Below, piece by piece: positions 31,661-41,042 of a DNA stretch of 64,000 nucleotides. The DNA comes from Trichomonas vaginalis G3 (taxonomy: Eukaryota; Parabasalia; Trichomonadida; Trichomonadidae): positions 124,001-188,000 of the forward strand of contig NW_026529243.1 of the NCBI RefSeq assembly GCF_026262505.1, given 5' to 3'. The position numbers and the translations under genes are program-made. Each line of letters starts with the position of its first letter. Position 1 is the stretch's first letter. The notes beneath the pieces were generated by a model. It saw only the letters and a list, made by a program, of their open reading frames with translations. It had not been told where the DNA came from and made no database searches.

Positions 31661-33261
31661 ATGACGACTAACTATTTAGTGCCAAACACTAAACCGATTA
31701 ATGGAAATGTATTTCATTCATTCGAAAAGATAAATGAAATATTCGCAAAGAATGATGGAAGAAGATATTATAGAGAACTTGAAAGTTCATGCTATGACTC
31801 TGATGCTCCATATTTTGATGATAAACAAACTCATTTAAGAATTACAAATCCGGCTCATGATGTGAACCAATTAGGTGACACATATATTAAACGCAAAGTT
31901 AAAGCAACTCTAGTTTCAAATAAAGCTTTCACATGTGATGCCGCTTTTAAATGCATGCGTTTATTCGTTGGTTATAAATCATCAAATCAAAGCTTTAAGC
32001 AATTAGAAGTAGAAACCGAAAGAGGTGATGCTGGTTATCTTCAGATGGATTGCGCCCGTGAATCTTTCGCATTTGCAACATATAAACCAAAATCAGAAAG
32101 GAAAGTTAAAAAGTTTGTTCATTCGTTATATAATAATGTTCAAAAATATGATAACTCAGTATGTGGTAAATATATTGACCCTTCAGAAGTTTTCAAGAAA
32201 GCAAATGAAGAAGTTGATGTCACTTTTGATATGATTATTCCGGTAAATGATTTGTTAGCATTTCAGGCGTTCGATGATTATCCTAAATCATTTGGTGAAA
32301 TCATTCTTAAATATTATGTTTTCAGGGATACTTTAGTATTTTGTCAGGTTGACCCGTTAAGAGTTGCTGATTTACAAAATTACGTTTATGAAAAGATAAC
32401 TGATGAAAATTATGAAAAGATTATGAATCATGTTTATAAATATGATCGCAAATTCCAACAAATCGGACTTCCTGCCAAATTAATTACAAGCTTAGCCGCT
32501 ACATCTGCTGACGCAACAGTTGAAGACGTTATTATTTCATGCACAAAGATGGAAGTTTTAGAGGATAAATGCATTACACCAGGATACGGTTTAATTGAAG
32601 AATCAGTTAAAGCAATACCACGTTTATTTAGTAAGGAAGATCCATTCATGATTCCAGCTCAACATATTGACGTTCGTTCACTAAATGGAGGTTGCATCAC
32701 TCCTGAAGGTATAGCTCAGATTTCTCATACGCTCTTCATAATGTTACAGATGTTGTGTTAACATTTCCGAAGAATGCAATGCAAAGAACGGTTTTAGAAA
32801 ATCCAATGCTTCGAGGTCTTCAGGTCACTATAGATTCCAGAAACTTCCCCGATCAAGCGATGACCACAGTGGGTGACATATTCTTTACACGTATGCTTCA
32901 AGCTTCTGATTTAGATGGAGTGAATGAATGCACAGAAGAATACGAGGACTCATTAACTAGACCACTGAATGATGATGATGGCACACCATTAGCTAGAACA
33001 TGGAAAGACCAAACTTCATTCTTATGCACTATTCCAGTTCAACGTGATGGAGCGGGTATATTCTTTGATGGATTAGAAACTTTCAACTCACAAGTTACAG
33101 TACAAGTGAAAGCTTATCCAATCATTCAGGGTGAAAATGACACTTACTGTTCAAAAGTGACAAATCCTCCTCAGGTTTGGTTTACTAGGACTACATATTG
33201 GACATGGACACCGGATGAAGGTTTTGAAATATCATCCAACAGGTACACCACCGCAGTATAG
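31661..33261 (+). pseudogene. Major capsid protein (double-jelly-roll) region of Polinton 1, broken
   Basis: Region of about 530 codons placed directly upstream of the packaging ATPase, the usual capsid position. It begins MTTNYLVPNTKPINGNVFHS. Features in keeping with Polinton capsid proteins are size, all-beta composition, segments such as FQAFDDYPKSFGEIILKYYV, and a C-terminal jelly-roll-like part with QVTVQVKAYPIIQGENDTYC and WFTRTTYWTWTPDEG. Preceded by TTTTTTATTTAATAATAAAT-type promoter sequence. The assignment is by position, size and character, not by database match. Broken. Confidence 0.6.
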
Positions 33262-33390
33262 AAGTTCATATGATGAAATATTGATGAATAGAAATGTTTA
33301 AAATTATAAATTTATTTTTGATTAAATGGATTTAAATTCATCACCCCTTATGAAGAATTAGCAGGAGTATATAATACATACGTAGATGAT

Positions 33391-34152
33391 ATGATTAATG
33401 AAGCATTGAGTGATAATAGAAATGCTCTATCTAAGGAAAAATTAATGAAAATTCCATATTCTGAATGTTACTTAAATTCAATCACTGCAGCAATTGGTAA
33501 ACAAAATAAAGGTAAAACATTAACGATATTAAAACAAATTATCATTATTGCTAACACTTCACCCTATTCACATGTGTTAATTTATATCAACCGTTCAGGT
33601 TCACCTTCAGATGATACATTTGAATCTTTAAAGCATTTAATCAAAATTCCAATTATTTATTTATCACAAGAAGAAGCAGAAGATTATTTAAAAAACTTTG
33701 TAATGTATAAAGAATTATATAATACAATCAAGAAGCAAGGATTAGAGGATAAAATTATTGATAAACAACGGGATGAATTATTTGAAACACTTTCTATTTC
33801 AAATTTTGATAGAGAATTTTTGCATTCACTCATTTTTCTAGATGATGCGGTGAAATCAAAACTAATAACTAATGAGAAATCATATTTTAATCAATTATTA
33901 ACTCAATGTCGACACATTCAGTGTTCATTCTTCATGGCTGTTCAATACTTTAAAGCATTAAGCACAAACATTAAATCAAACCTGTCCACCCTTTTCATTT
34001 TCAGTGGTTTTAGTCGTCAACAGTTGAACGTTATGCTTTATCAAGTGAATTTACCAATGAGCATTAATGAACTTTACACACAATATCAACAATTAGGAGA
34101 ACATGGAAAAATAATAGTTGATTTAAATAAAGGTTCCATTAAATTCGAATAA
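33391..34152 (+). CDS. FtsK/HerA-type (A32-like) packaging ATPase of Polinton 1
   Basis: 253 residues from the first in-frame ATG. Walker A GKQNKGKT at residues about 36-43; Walker B with LIFLDDAV at about 147-154. A later FFMAVQYFKALSTNIKSN segment has the sensor-like polar pattern of the genome-packaging ATPases of Polintons, adenoviruses and nucleocytoplasmic viruses. It would pump DNA into the capsid. It follows the capsid region and precedes a virion-type gene, as in other Polintons. The true N-terminus is uncertain. Confidence 0.75.
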   Translation: MINEALSDNRNALSKEKLMKIPYSECYLNSITAAIGKQNKGKTLTILKQIIIIANTSPYSHVLIYINRSGSPSDDTFESLKHLIKIPIIYLSQEEAEDYLKNFVMYKELYNTIKKQGLEDKIIDKQRDELFETLSISNFDREFLHSLIFLDDAVKSKLITNEKSYFNQLLTQCRHIQCSFFMAVQYFKALSTNIKSNLSTLFIFSGFSRQQLNVMLYQVNLPMSINELYTQYQQLGEHGKIIVDLNKGSIKFE

Positions 34153-34192
34153 CTTTTTATAATTAATTTTTATTTTTTATTTATAATTAAAC

Positions 34193-35092
34193 ATGACAGA
34201 AATTGCAAATCTTCTACAGGTTCCATTAAAACAAGGAACAAACAAAAAGGGTGCATATAATAGAACTATGAAAGTTCCAGACGGAATGAAAGAATTAGTC
34301 CACATTGTTGCCGGTCTTCAAAAGGATGTTAAACAAATGAGAAACGTTTTAACATTACCAGAAGCTCAAGCATATGCCAAACGTCACGGACCAAATTGGG
34401 AAGCACACGAAGCAGACATTACGGGTCCAAATGGAAAACCTGATGGAATAAATGAAGTTTTCGTTACTGATGGTCAAGGAAATATTAAAGTCATAAATGG
34501 GTATAAATTAACAATGACGGATTATCCTAAACGTAAAGCATATAATGAACATTATCCTATGCAATTTGATGAAAATGGAAAAGCTGTTAAACAATACATT
34601 GGAGAAGGTGAAAATGGTCCAATTAATTCATACCGTCATAATCCATATTCTTACTTCAATGAAGAATTAAATGCTATTGAAGAGGGACCGGATGGATTAC
34701 CACGATATTCTAACCAGTTTGATGGTCAATATGCAAATTTAAGACCTGAAATTCCAGCTAAGAAATTCTTTAAAGTTGCTTTATTCGATCCAGTTTTCGC
34801 AAATGTTAAAGATGAACTTAAACAGCAATTCCAACCAATTATAGTAGCAAGAATTGCATCAGGTGCTTTATCTCAAGCATTCAAAGATTTAATTAAGAAA
34901 CCATTATATCAGCAACGAGGTTTAACTTATGATTTAGTTAAGGAATCAGATAAAAGAAAATTTGAGAAATCAGATGATTATAAGAATGCAATTAATGAAT
35001 ATATTCGGTCTATTAATTTCGATGAAAATGCTAAAAATCAACTTCATGAACAAATACAGGAAATAATAGATTCAAAAGTTCCAGCAAAATAA
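34193..35092 (+). CDS. Polinton protein of unknown function, 299 residues, probably structural
   Basis: Intact frame starting [20 protein letters not shown], preceded by TTTTTATTTTTTATTTATAA-type promoter sequence. Residues about 30-60 may be helical ([20 protein letters not shown]); the middle is Gly/Asn/Asp-rich loops ([20 protein letters not shown]); the C-terminal 100 residues are helical with [20 protein letters not shown]. No enzyme motif. Location among virion genes suggests a capsid-associated protein; function not known. Confidence 0.6.
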   Translation: MTEIANLLQVPLKQGTNKKGAYNRTMKVPDGMKELVHIVAGLQKDVKQMRNVLTLPEAQAYAKRHGPNWEAHEADITGPNGKPDGINEVFVTDGQGNIKVINGYKLTMTDYPKRKAYNEHYPMQFDENGKAVKQYIGEGENGPINSYRHNPYSYFNEELNAIEEGPDGLPRYSNQFDGQYANLRPEIPAKKFFKVALFDPVFANVKDELKQQFQPIIVARIASGALSQAFKDLIKKPLYQQRGLTYDLVKESDKRKFEKSDDYKNAINEYIRSINFDENAKNQLHEQIQEIIDSKVPAK

Positions 35093-35124
35093 AAGTTTAA
35101 ATATATTTTTTTATTCGAATATAA

Positions 35125-35826
35125 ATGAGAAGACGTTTCACTAGTCAAAAGAACACTAACGCAAAAGCAGAGATTACGGTTGGTTATAACGTAAATGATG
35201 ATAAATCACGAATTATTCAAAATGTTAAAGTTAATGTTAGTCCTGAATTAACAAGGTCAGCAACTCAACCAAATTTATTAACTCGTGACTTACCGAAGAA
35301 TGAGGAGAATGAAGAAAACCATGAGAATGGAGACCCAATCATTTTATCTGAACCTGGTAAAGAACCTGTTGAAATTCCCACTTATCCAACATACCCCCCA
35401 CCTCTTTCATCAAACATCGAGAACCCAGGAATCTACGATTACAGTCGCAATGCGCCATATAAAATAGACATTAATTCTGAATTAATGAAAATTTACCGTG
35501 ATATCATAACTGATAATTATGATTCAATAATAAATTTAATTGACCAATCCGGTTTAATTATTTTACCTTATGAATCATTAATTCACATTATCGCCATTCT
35601 TTGTGATGTTCAAGATTCAGACGTGAAGATTCAATTTTTCATAGATGATGAGGTTTCATGCTGCGGAACAGTTGCAAAAATAAATCCTATAAAGGATATT
35701 AGCACAATTAAGATATCAAAGAACGGAACAACAACTGAACTTCATTTAACATATAATGATATTTATAATAAAATAGTTGATGAATATAAAATATCACTTG
35801 AAAAATTCTTTGTTAAGGCTATTTAA
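35125..35826 (+). CDS. Polinton protein with a SCCG C-terminal domain shared with element 2
   Basis: 233 residues. The N-terminal 110 residues are polar and disordered, with a Pro/Tyr-rich stretch (IPTYPTYPPPLSSNIENPG). The C-terminal 120 residues form a compact domain with VSCCGTVAKINPIKDISTIK followed by LHLTYNDIYNKIVDEYKISL. The same layout and motif occur in element 2 at 54,383-54,964 (DISCCGVSYNVIDKIYVMKG then NLKYSFPDVIKIFDDHNISL), so the two elements share this gene. Function unknown. Its stop overlaps the stop region of the convergent gene 35,823-36,302. Confidence 0.65.
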   Translation: MRRRFTSQKNTNAKAEITVGYNVNDDKSRIIQNVKVNVSPELTRSATQPNLLTRDLPKNEENEENHENGDPIILSEPGKEPVEIPTYPTYPPPLSSNIENPGIYDYSRNAPYKIDINSELMKIYRDIITDNYDSIINLIDQSGLIILPYESLIHIIAILCDVQDSDVKIQFFIDDEVSCCGTVAKINPIKDISTIKISKNGTTTELHLTYNDIYNKIVDEYKISLEKFFVKAI

Positions 35827-36302
35827 TATTCAAGCATTAACATTATCGAATAATAATCCTTTGAATCATAATCGATAATAATTGACCTTTCACCAGTTTC
35901 TATCGTTTGTTTTATTTCTTTTTGTTCCCCACTATCCGGATCGGTCATTGTAATTGTTTTTGTTATAGTATCAGCTTTATCTTTAACTTCAATCTTTTTT
36001 CCATCGGGATATTTAAACCAAAATTCCAAAAATTCGATATTGTCAATCTGTTCATATTTTAATCTATCAATTACATTTTTAATACCATCTGAAAATCTTA
36101 TGAAATGGTCATTATATGGGTTTGATTGAACTAAATTTGAATGAAGTGAAATATAACCTGATGATGAATATGACATCGACTCATATTTTCTGAAAACACT
36201 AAAATTTATAACATGAATGAATTTCTTATTCGTTGAATTTATGAATTCTTGAGGTAATCTTATTCTAGTTTTATTTATCACTGGAAAATAACGCTTTACC
36301 AT
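35823..36302 (-). CDS. Polinton protein of unknown function, 159 residues
   Basis: Starts MVKRYFPVINKTRIRLPQEF. Beta-rich by eye, with repeated Tyr/Ser (YESMSYSSSGYISLHSN) and a C-terminal part with KADTITKTITMTDPDSGEQK. It sits on the opposite strand to its neighbours, starting back-to-back with the gene at 36,324 about 20 bp away. A single jelly-roll or adaptor-like virion protein is possible but not shown. Confidence 0.5.
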   Translation of the reverse strand: MVKRYFPVINKTRIRLPQEFINSTNKKFIHVINFSVFRKYESMSYSSSGYISLHSNLVQSNPYNDHFIRFSDGIKNVIDRLKYEQIDNIEFLEFWFKYPDGKKIEVKDKADTITKTITMTDPDSGEQKEIKQTIETGERSIIIDYDSKDYYSIMLMLEY

Positions 36303-36323
36303 ATTTTTAATCGTAATAAAAAA

Positions 36324-37062
36324 ATGTCAATTATCAATATTATTTCGAATAATAACTGTGAATTAAATTTAACAGTTAGCGGAATTTATAATGTTACTCT
36401 CGTTTCTGTGAGTGGTAAATTTAATCCCATTCTTTTAGACCCTTCAGATTATATATCATTTATTAAAGATGACCATGAGCCGCATAGCGGCGGGGTCGTA
36501 GACCTAAAAACGTATGATATGTATATAAATAATGTGATAACGAAATGGGATATTAACATGATTTTTAAGTTATTTAAATGAATCATTTATCGTATGGTAT
36601 GAAGAAAATTTTAAATCAAAACCTGATAAACTTTTTGAACTTGATGAAATAAATAACCTTATTAAATTTCCGCTGAAAATTAAATTTTGTACTCCTCGTC
36701 TTCGTTCATTGTTGGGGATATTAAATTTTGAAAAAGATGTTGGGGATGTTTTGTATTCTGACACTGGTTCTAATTTCATTTTAATCAAATGTGATAAAGT
36801 TAATACCCCAATGAGATTTTCACATCAAACATTAGACCCTAACTCTTACCCATCAATACAAAACATTTTATCCATCAACTTAAACATATTTTCTTTATCA
36901 TATCCGTTTCAATTATCCGGGAATTCATTTATTCTTCATTCAAAAGATTTATCAAATATTAAATTTAGAATAACTGACCTATTTGATTGTGATTTAGAAT
37001 TTATGAATGAAATATTATGGCAATTTCAAATAGAAAAAATAGCTGATGAGATAACAGATTAA
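36324..37062 (+). pseudogene. Candidate minor capsid (penton-like) region of Polinton 1, broken
   Basis: Region of about 245 codons starting MSIINIISNNNCELNLTVSG. It is beta-rich, with LTVSGIYNVTLVSVSGKFNP near the start and SLSYPFQLSGNSFILHSKDL further on. Size and position between capsid-associated genes and the fibre-like gene suit a minor capsid (single-jelly-roll) protein, but no signature proves this. It contains GC-rich hairpin cassette c. Broken. Confidence 0.4.
36478..36504. repeat. GC-rich hairpin cassette c
   Basis: AGCCGCATAGCGGC hairpin followed by GGTCGTAGACC hairpin, inside a coding region. The second hairpin matches GGTCTACGACC (its reverse complement) next to the cloverleaf at 45,877. 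Confidence 0.7.
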
Positions 37063-37064
37063 AT

Positions 37065-37086
37065 ATTTATTTTTAAATCGTAATAA
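37065..37086 (+). promoter_or_regulatory. T-rich start-codon-proximal promoter-like motif
   Basis: ATTTATTTTTAAATCGTAAT followed by AA and ATG. One of many instances in this element of a T-run with TATTTTT, a short spacer, and TAA directly before ATG. Confidence 0.45.
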
Positions 37087-39076
37087 ATGATTAAACAACA
37101 GCAACCACAGACCATTACATACGCCATATATGCATATAATTCAAAGACGGCAGAACAAACGCAAATGTTGAAATATGGAGATTTGGAGATAGTATTGAAA
37201 AATGACCATTTCGAATTCGTTTGCAAAGGTGGTGCAGTGATATCAAATATAAAAGAAATTTTATTTATGAATTCAAAAATTAAAGGAATAACGGATGATA
37301 TAACATCAATTCCACCAGAAGAACAAAGATATTACGCATTAAATGCATTTCCTAAAGTTTTGAAGATTGGAAGATTTAATTTAAATGAGGAATTCATAAA
37401 AGGTTTCCTAAATGACATAATGAAGAAGGCAGATAAGGAATATGTTAACGATGAGTTAGCAAAGAAAGCAGATAAGGAATATGTTAACGATGAGTTAGCA
37501 AAGAAAGCAGATAAGGAATATGTTAACGATGAGTTAGCAAAGAAAGCAGATAAGGAATATGTTAACGATGAGTTAGCAAAGAAAGCAGATAAGGAATATG
37601 TTAACGAAAAAGATAATGAAATTATAGAAAGGGTTGAATGGTATCATGAACGGACATCGAAGATTCTTAAAACTAAAGCTGATACAGGATGGGTTTCAGA
37701 ATGTTTAGACCTTAAAGCAGATAAGGAATATGTTAATGAAAAAGATAATGAAATTATAGAAAGGGTTGAATGGTATCATGAACGGACATCGAAGATTCTT
37801 AAAACTAAAGCTGATACAGGATGGGTTTCAGAATGTTTAGACCTTAAAGCAGATATATCATTTGTTAACGATGAGTTAGCAAAGAAAGCAGATAAGGAAT
37901 ATGTTAACGATGAGTTAGCAAAGAAAGCAGATAAGGAATATGTTAACGATGAGTTAGCAAAGAAAGCAGATAAGGAATATGTTAACGATGAGTTAGCAAA
38001 GAAAGCAGATAAGGAATATGTTAACGATGAGTTAGCAAAGAAAGCAGATAAGGAATATGTTAATGAAATATACCAAAGTTTAGTTGGAACAAAAAATATT
38101 GAAACTATTGTTGGCGACTTTTCTGTCAATGAAGAAAACAAATATTTTAGATGGGAGTTTGTACAGTCCTTAAGAAATGGTATACGGTATAAACTCATTC
38201 CGAAAAATAACAATGAAATGTATGTAGGCTATATAAAGAATAATGGTACACAAGTTAAAGTTCCATTAGACAACAACTGCTACTTAAACTTATATGGAGA
38301 CGAACAAAAGAAATATTTAAGAGTTTATGAAATGACGGATATGACATTGTCTAACGTAGCTCCAGCACCGTATTATTATGACTATGGTGTTGACGCACAT
38401 GTAGACCCAAAAAACTAAAACATTATATATTTAGATTATTATAGATATAAAAGATATAATGCAATAGAAAAAACGAGAATAGTATACTATTATGAAGATG
38501 ACAAAAATAAATATTATAGTCAAGATTTTACATACCCTGAAAACATAAGATTATATTATAAAAAATATTCTGACACAAACCAGAAGAAACCCGAAATAGT
38601 TACACTATATTTTAAGTTCAAAAGAGACAATCCTATAATATCTCATATGTTTGATTTAATGAACCCAGTAGGTTCTATTTATACATCTATGGATGTGAGA
38701 GGTCAAGCAATGTTTGGTGTTGGTGCATGGGAACAAATAGTCGACAGGTTTTTGTATTGTGCAAACTCTTCAAAGGAAACAGGGGAAGTAAAACGATTAC
38801 AGGTGAAAATTTACCTGCACACAGTCACTACATAGATTTAAGCACATCTCAAGCAGGTTGGCATAAGCATAGATATTGGGATTGGTCAGGAATGACAAAG
38901 GTAAAGGATATGATGTTAAAGATGATGTTAAATTTGCCATAAATTGTTACTGGAGTGACACTCAGGGAGAAGGAAACCATACACATCGCGTTTCAGGATA
39001 TACACAAACAACAGGACAAAGTAAAGATTACATGCCACCATTTATGACTGTATTCGCATGGTATAGAGTTCAATGA
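37087..39076 (+). pseudogene. Fibre-like protein region with coiled-coil shaft and tail-collar-like tip, broken
   Basis: The N-terminal 115 residues (MIKQQQPQTITYAIYAYNSK...) would anchor it. A shaft follows, built of a 13-residue unit KADKEYVNDELAK in two blocks of about four to five copies, with two copies of a longer insert containing DNEIIERVEWYHERTSKILK and KADTGWVSECLDL. Such ADxxYVNxxL repeats are typical of trimeric coiled coils in phage tail fibres. After a C-terminal linker domain comes sequence resembling the phage tail-collar domain: NPVGSIYTSMD, FGVGAWEQI, RFLYC, LPAHSHY, GNHTHRVSGY and MPPFMTVFAWYRV. Together this suggests a receptor-binding vertex fibre. Broken. Confidence 0.65.
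37434..38063 (+). repeat. 39-bp coding tandem repeat of the fibre shaft
   Basis: DNA repeats of AAAGCAGATAAGGAATATGT then TAACGATGAGTTAGCAAAG; almost no synonymous change between units, so the units have been homogenised or expanded recently. Confidence 0.9.
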
Positions 39077-39134
39077 ACGCTCAATGTTTGTGAAACAAAC
39101 TTTAGGAACTCCAAAAGAGCAAACAGCATAATTT

Positions 39135-39154
39135 AAATTTTTATTTTAGTATAA
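39135..39154 (+). promoter_or_regulatory. T-rich promoter-like motif before a small gene
   Basis: AATTTTTATTTTAGTATAA directly precedes ATG at 39,155. Confidence 0.4.
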
Positions 39155-39298
39155 ATGAAGATTCTACCATATGGTGTTATTGGAAGAGATAAAGATGGAA
39201 ACCCAATATTTGATCCAAAGTTAAAATTAAAGTTACTGACAAGACAACAACTTGAAAAGTTGCTGAAACCAAAACAGGATGAGAAAATGAGAAAATGA
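39155..39298 (+). CDS. Small Polinton protein, 47 residues
   Basis: Encodes MKILPYGVIGRDKDGNPIFD followed by PKLKLKLLTRQQLEKLLKPK and a short basic tail. Preceded by the strong promoter-like motif, which supports expression. Its C-terminal LLTRQQLEKLL resembles the ends of the small proteins at 39,351 and 41,043 (LLTKDELNKMM, IITREEMIKMM), so the three form a small family. Function unknown. Confidence 0.45.
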   Translation: MKILPYGVIGRDKDGNPIFDPKLKLKLLTRQQLEKLLKPKQDEKMRK

Positions 39299-39331
39299 GA
39301 AAATGAGAAAGAAAAAAAATTTAAATTATGC

Positions 39332-39350
39332 AATTTTATTTTTATCATAA
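39332..39350 (+). promoter_or_regulatory. T-rich promoter-like motif before a small gene
   Basis: AATTTTATTTTTATCATAA directly precedes ATG at 39,351; the same sequence with one more T precedes ATG at 41,043. Confidence 0.45.
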
Positions 39351-39533
39351 ATGACCAAATTAATTAAGCCAACTATTTCTAAATTAATGATACCAATGAA
39401 ATCATTTCATGGAGTACTTATCCCAGGTTCTTCACAATTAGCCGGGGCAAGTGTTGTGACTCAAGGTGGAACATTAGCGAATCCATTCAAATTATTAACT
39501 AAAGATGAACTTAATAAAATGATGATAAAATAA
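39351..39533 (+). CDS. Small Polinton protein, 60 residues
   Basis: Starts MTKLIKPTISKLMIPMKSFH, has a Gly/Ala/Ser-rich middle (LIPGSSQLAGASVVTQGGTL) and ends LLTKDELNKMMIK, the C-terminal motif shared with the neighbours at 39,155 and 41,043. Promoter-like motif at the start codon. A small membrane-associated or capsid protein is possible; function unknown. Confidence 0.5.
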   Translation: MTKLIKPTISKLMIPMKSFHGVLIPGSSQLAGASVVTQGGTLANPFKLLTKDELNKMMIK

Positions 39534-39571
39534 CTGATAACAAATTTTTATTTCACTACTACCATAAAAAC

Positions 39572-39674
39572 AGGTGAAAAAACAGACCCAAAGGGTCAGA
39601 GCCGCAAACGGACTCTTTGAGTCCTGAAGGTCTTTCAGACCGAAGCGGCTAGGTGATATCTCACCTCTTCACCT
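39572..39674. repeat. GC-rich nested hairpin/cloverleaf cassette d (intergenic)
   Basis: Nested pairing is visible: an outer pair AGGTGAA...TTCACCT encloses three elements. These are GACCCAAAGGGTC (39,585-39,597); a cloverleaf with stem AGCCGC/GCGGCT (39,600-39,605 and 39,645-39,650) holding GGACTCTTTGAGTCC and GGTCTTTCAGACC; and AGGTGATATCTCACCT (39,651-39,666). Three-base loops recur. The cloverleaf part occurs again in reverse inside the polymerase gene (45,889-45,939). It lies between the plus-strand and minus-strand gene groups, so it could also serve as a terminator or replication structure. Confidence 0.85.
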
Positions 39675-39716
39675 AAACATTATTTTTACTGAATTCAATA
39701 AAAATAAATGGTTCAT

Positions 39717-40382
39717 TTACTCACAATATTTTTGTACAAAACGACCCCAAACTTTTAACTTCTTTTCTGCAGCTTCAAATGCTATCTTAGCGAGTTCATA
39801 TTCTCTAAATTCTCTCTTTAAATCTTCTTGTTCCCATTGGTCTAGTTCGTATGGAGAATCTCTATAACCATAATATATCTCACGTTCATGTTCTAATTGT
39901 TTTTCACACATTTTTCCAACTTCTTCTTCGAACAAAGGTTTAGCATTCTCCACTGTATCTTCGAGTTCTTCTTCATCTAACTTCTCATGAACTTTCTTGT
40001 CTATGGAGTCCATAATATCTTTGACATAAAATGCATACTTTACAGAGCACCATTCAGCAACAAAATGAACGAGGTCAGCATGTATGTAAATACCTTTGAA
40101 TTCATTCATAACGCCCTTAGTAAGCTCATAAAATGCTTGTTTTGAGGTTGAGCCACTTTTGGCTCGACCGTATTCTTTCAACCAAAACTCAAGAATTTCC
40201 TGCATTTTAGCACTATTGAGAAATCTGTTTAAATGGTTTAACTTTCCTGCTTCTCTTGCCGTCTTTGTTGCATTAATGTAACCATCCTTGTCTCTACGTA
40301 AGACTTCAATACCATTATAAGTGCCTTTTGTGAATGTTTCACCATTAGATTTGTTCGTGAATGTTTTTGCTTCGACTGACAT
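39717..40382 (-). CDS. KilA-N domain DNA-binding protein
   Basis: 221 residues from MSVEAKTFTNKSNGETFTKG; the longer open frame upstream has no usable ATG. KilA-N signatures: GIEVLRRDKDGYINATKTAR at about 22-41, LNHLNRFLNSAKMQEILEF at about 48-66, GIYIHADLVHFVAEWCSVKY at about 97-116, and FYVKDIMDSI after it. The C-terminal half is a charged helical region (EEEVGKMCEKQLEHEREIYY) that may dimerise. KilA-N proteins are DNA-binding and typical of large DNA viruses and phages; here a regulator of the element's transcription or replication is likely but inferred. Intact. It is the first gene of the minus-strand group, with a T/A-rich leader upstream. Confidence 0.85.
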   Translation of the reverse strand: MSVEAKTFTNKSNGETFTKGTYNGIEVLRRDKDGYINATKTAREAGKLNHLNRFLNSAKMQEILEFWLKEYGRAKSGSTSKQAFYELTKGVMNEFKGIYIHADLVHFVAEWCSVKYAFYVKDIMDSIDKKVHEKLDEEELEDTVENAKPLFEEEVGKMCEKQLEHEREIYYGYRDSPYELDQWEQEDLKREFREYELAKIAFEAAEKKLKVWGRFVQKYCE

Positions 40383-40435
40383 TTCTGTTCTTACATACAA
40401 AATAAAAAATAAAAAAAATAAAACTAACTTTATTT

Positions 40436-40705
40436 TTGGTCTTTTGTGAAAATGTTCAACAAAAAATAAACGTTGTTAAACCAATTACTGAAATAAAAAT
40501 TTTTTCATCTGTTGATGAATTTAATGACTATTATGCTAATAATAAAAAATTATTTGAAGAATTGACAACAACACAGGAGGAAGGTAGTTATGAATTATTT
40601 TTAAAGAACTGGAGGTGCTACCATGCTACCATGCTACCATGTGCTACCAGGTCATTTAACTTCTCTGAAAAGTGTGACAACATGACATTTAGACAACAGT
40701 CATGA
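40436..40705 (+). pseudogene. Duplicate fragment of the 30,646-31,050 gene
   Basis: The first 130 bp repeat the N-terminal part of the minus-strand gene near 30,870-31,000 (KPITEIKIFSSVDEFNDYYA, NNKKLFEELTT). After that the frame runs into the 124-bp tandem repeat (CYHATMLPCATRSF...), which is not protein-like. It looks like a copied 5' fragment in front of a repeat, not a functional gene. Confidence 0.5.
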
Positions 40706-40990
40706 AAGGATTAATTCAAAAATAATTAATTATTGAATAACCGAAGGTGCTACCATGCTACCATGTGCTACCAGGTCATTTAACTTCTCTGAAAAATGTG
40801 ACAACATGACATTTAGACAACAGTCATGAAAGGATTAATTCAAAAATAATTAATTATTGAATAACCGAAGGTGCTACCATGCTACCATGTGCTACCAGGT
40901 CATTTAACTTCTCTGAAAAATGTGACAACATGACATTTAGACAACAGTCATGAAAGGATTAATTCAAAAATAATTAATTATTGAATAACC
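40613..40990. repeat. About 124-bp tandem repeat, three units
   Basis: Units begin AGGTGCTACCATGCTACCAT at 40,613, 40,745 and 40,869. The first has extra copies of an 11-bp CTACCATG-type subunit. Each contains GTCATTTAACTTCTCTGAAA and AATAATTAATTATT. Possible origin or regulatory repeat; function unknown. Confidence 0.85.
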
Positions 40991-41021
40991 TAAAAACATT
41001 AACGATAAAATAAGTGATAAC

Positions 41022-41042
41022 AAATTTTTATTTTTATCATAA
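41022..41042 (+). promoter_or_regulatory. T-rich promoter-like motif before a small gene
   Basis: AAATTTTTATTTTTATCATA then A and ATG at 41,043; nearly identical to the motif at 39,332. Confidence 0.45.

Noticed and set aside
37776-38213. Minus-strand frame with SLTYSLSAFFAN repeats
   Set aside because: Antisense shadow of the fibre shaft repeat.
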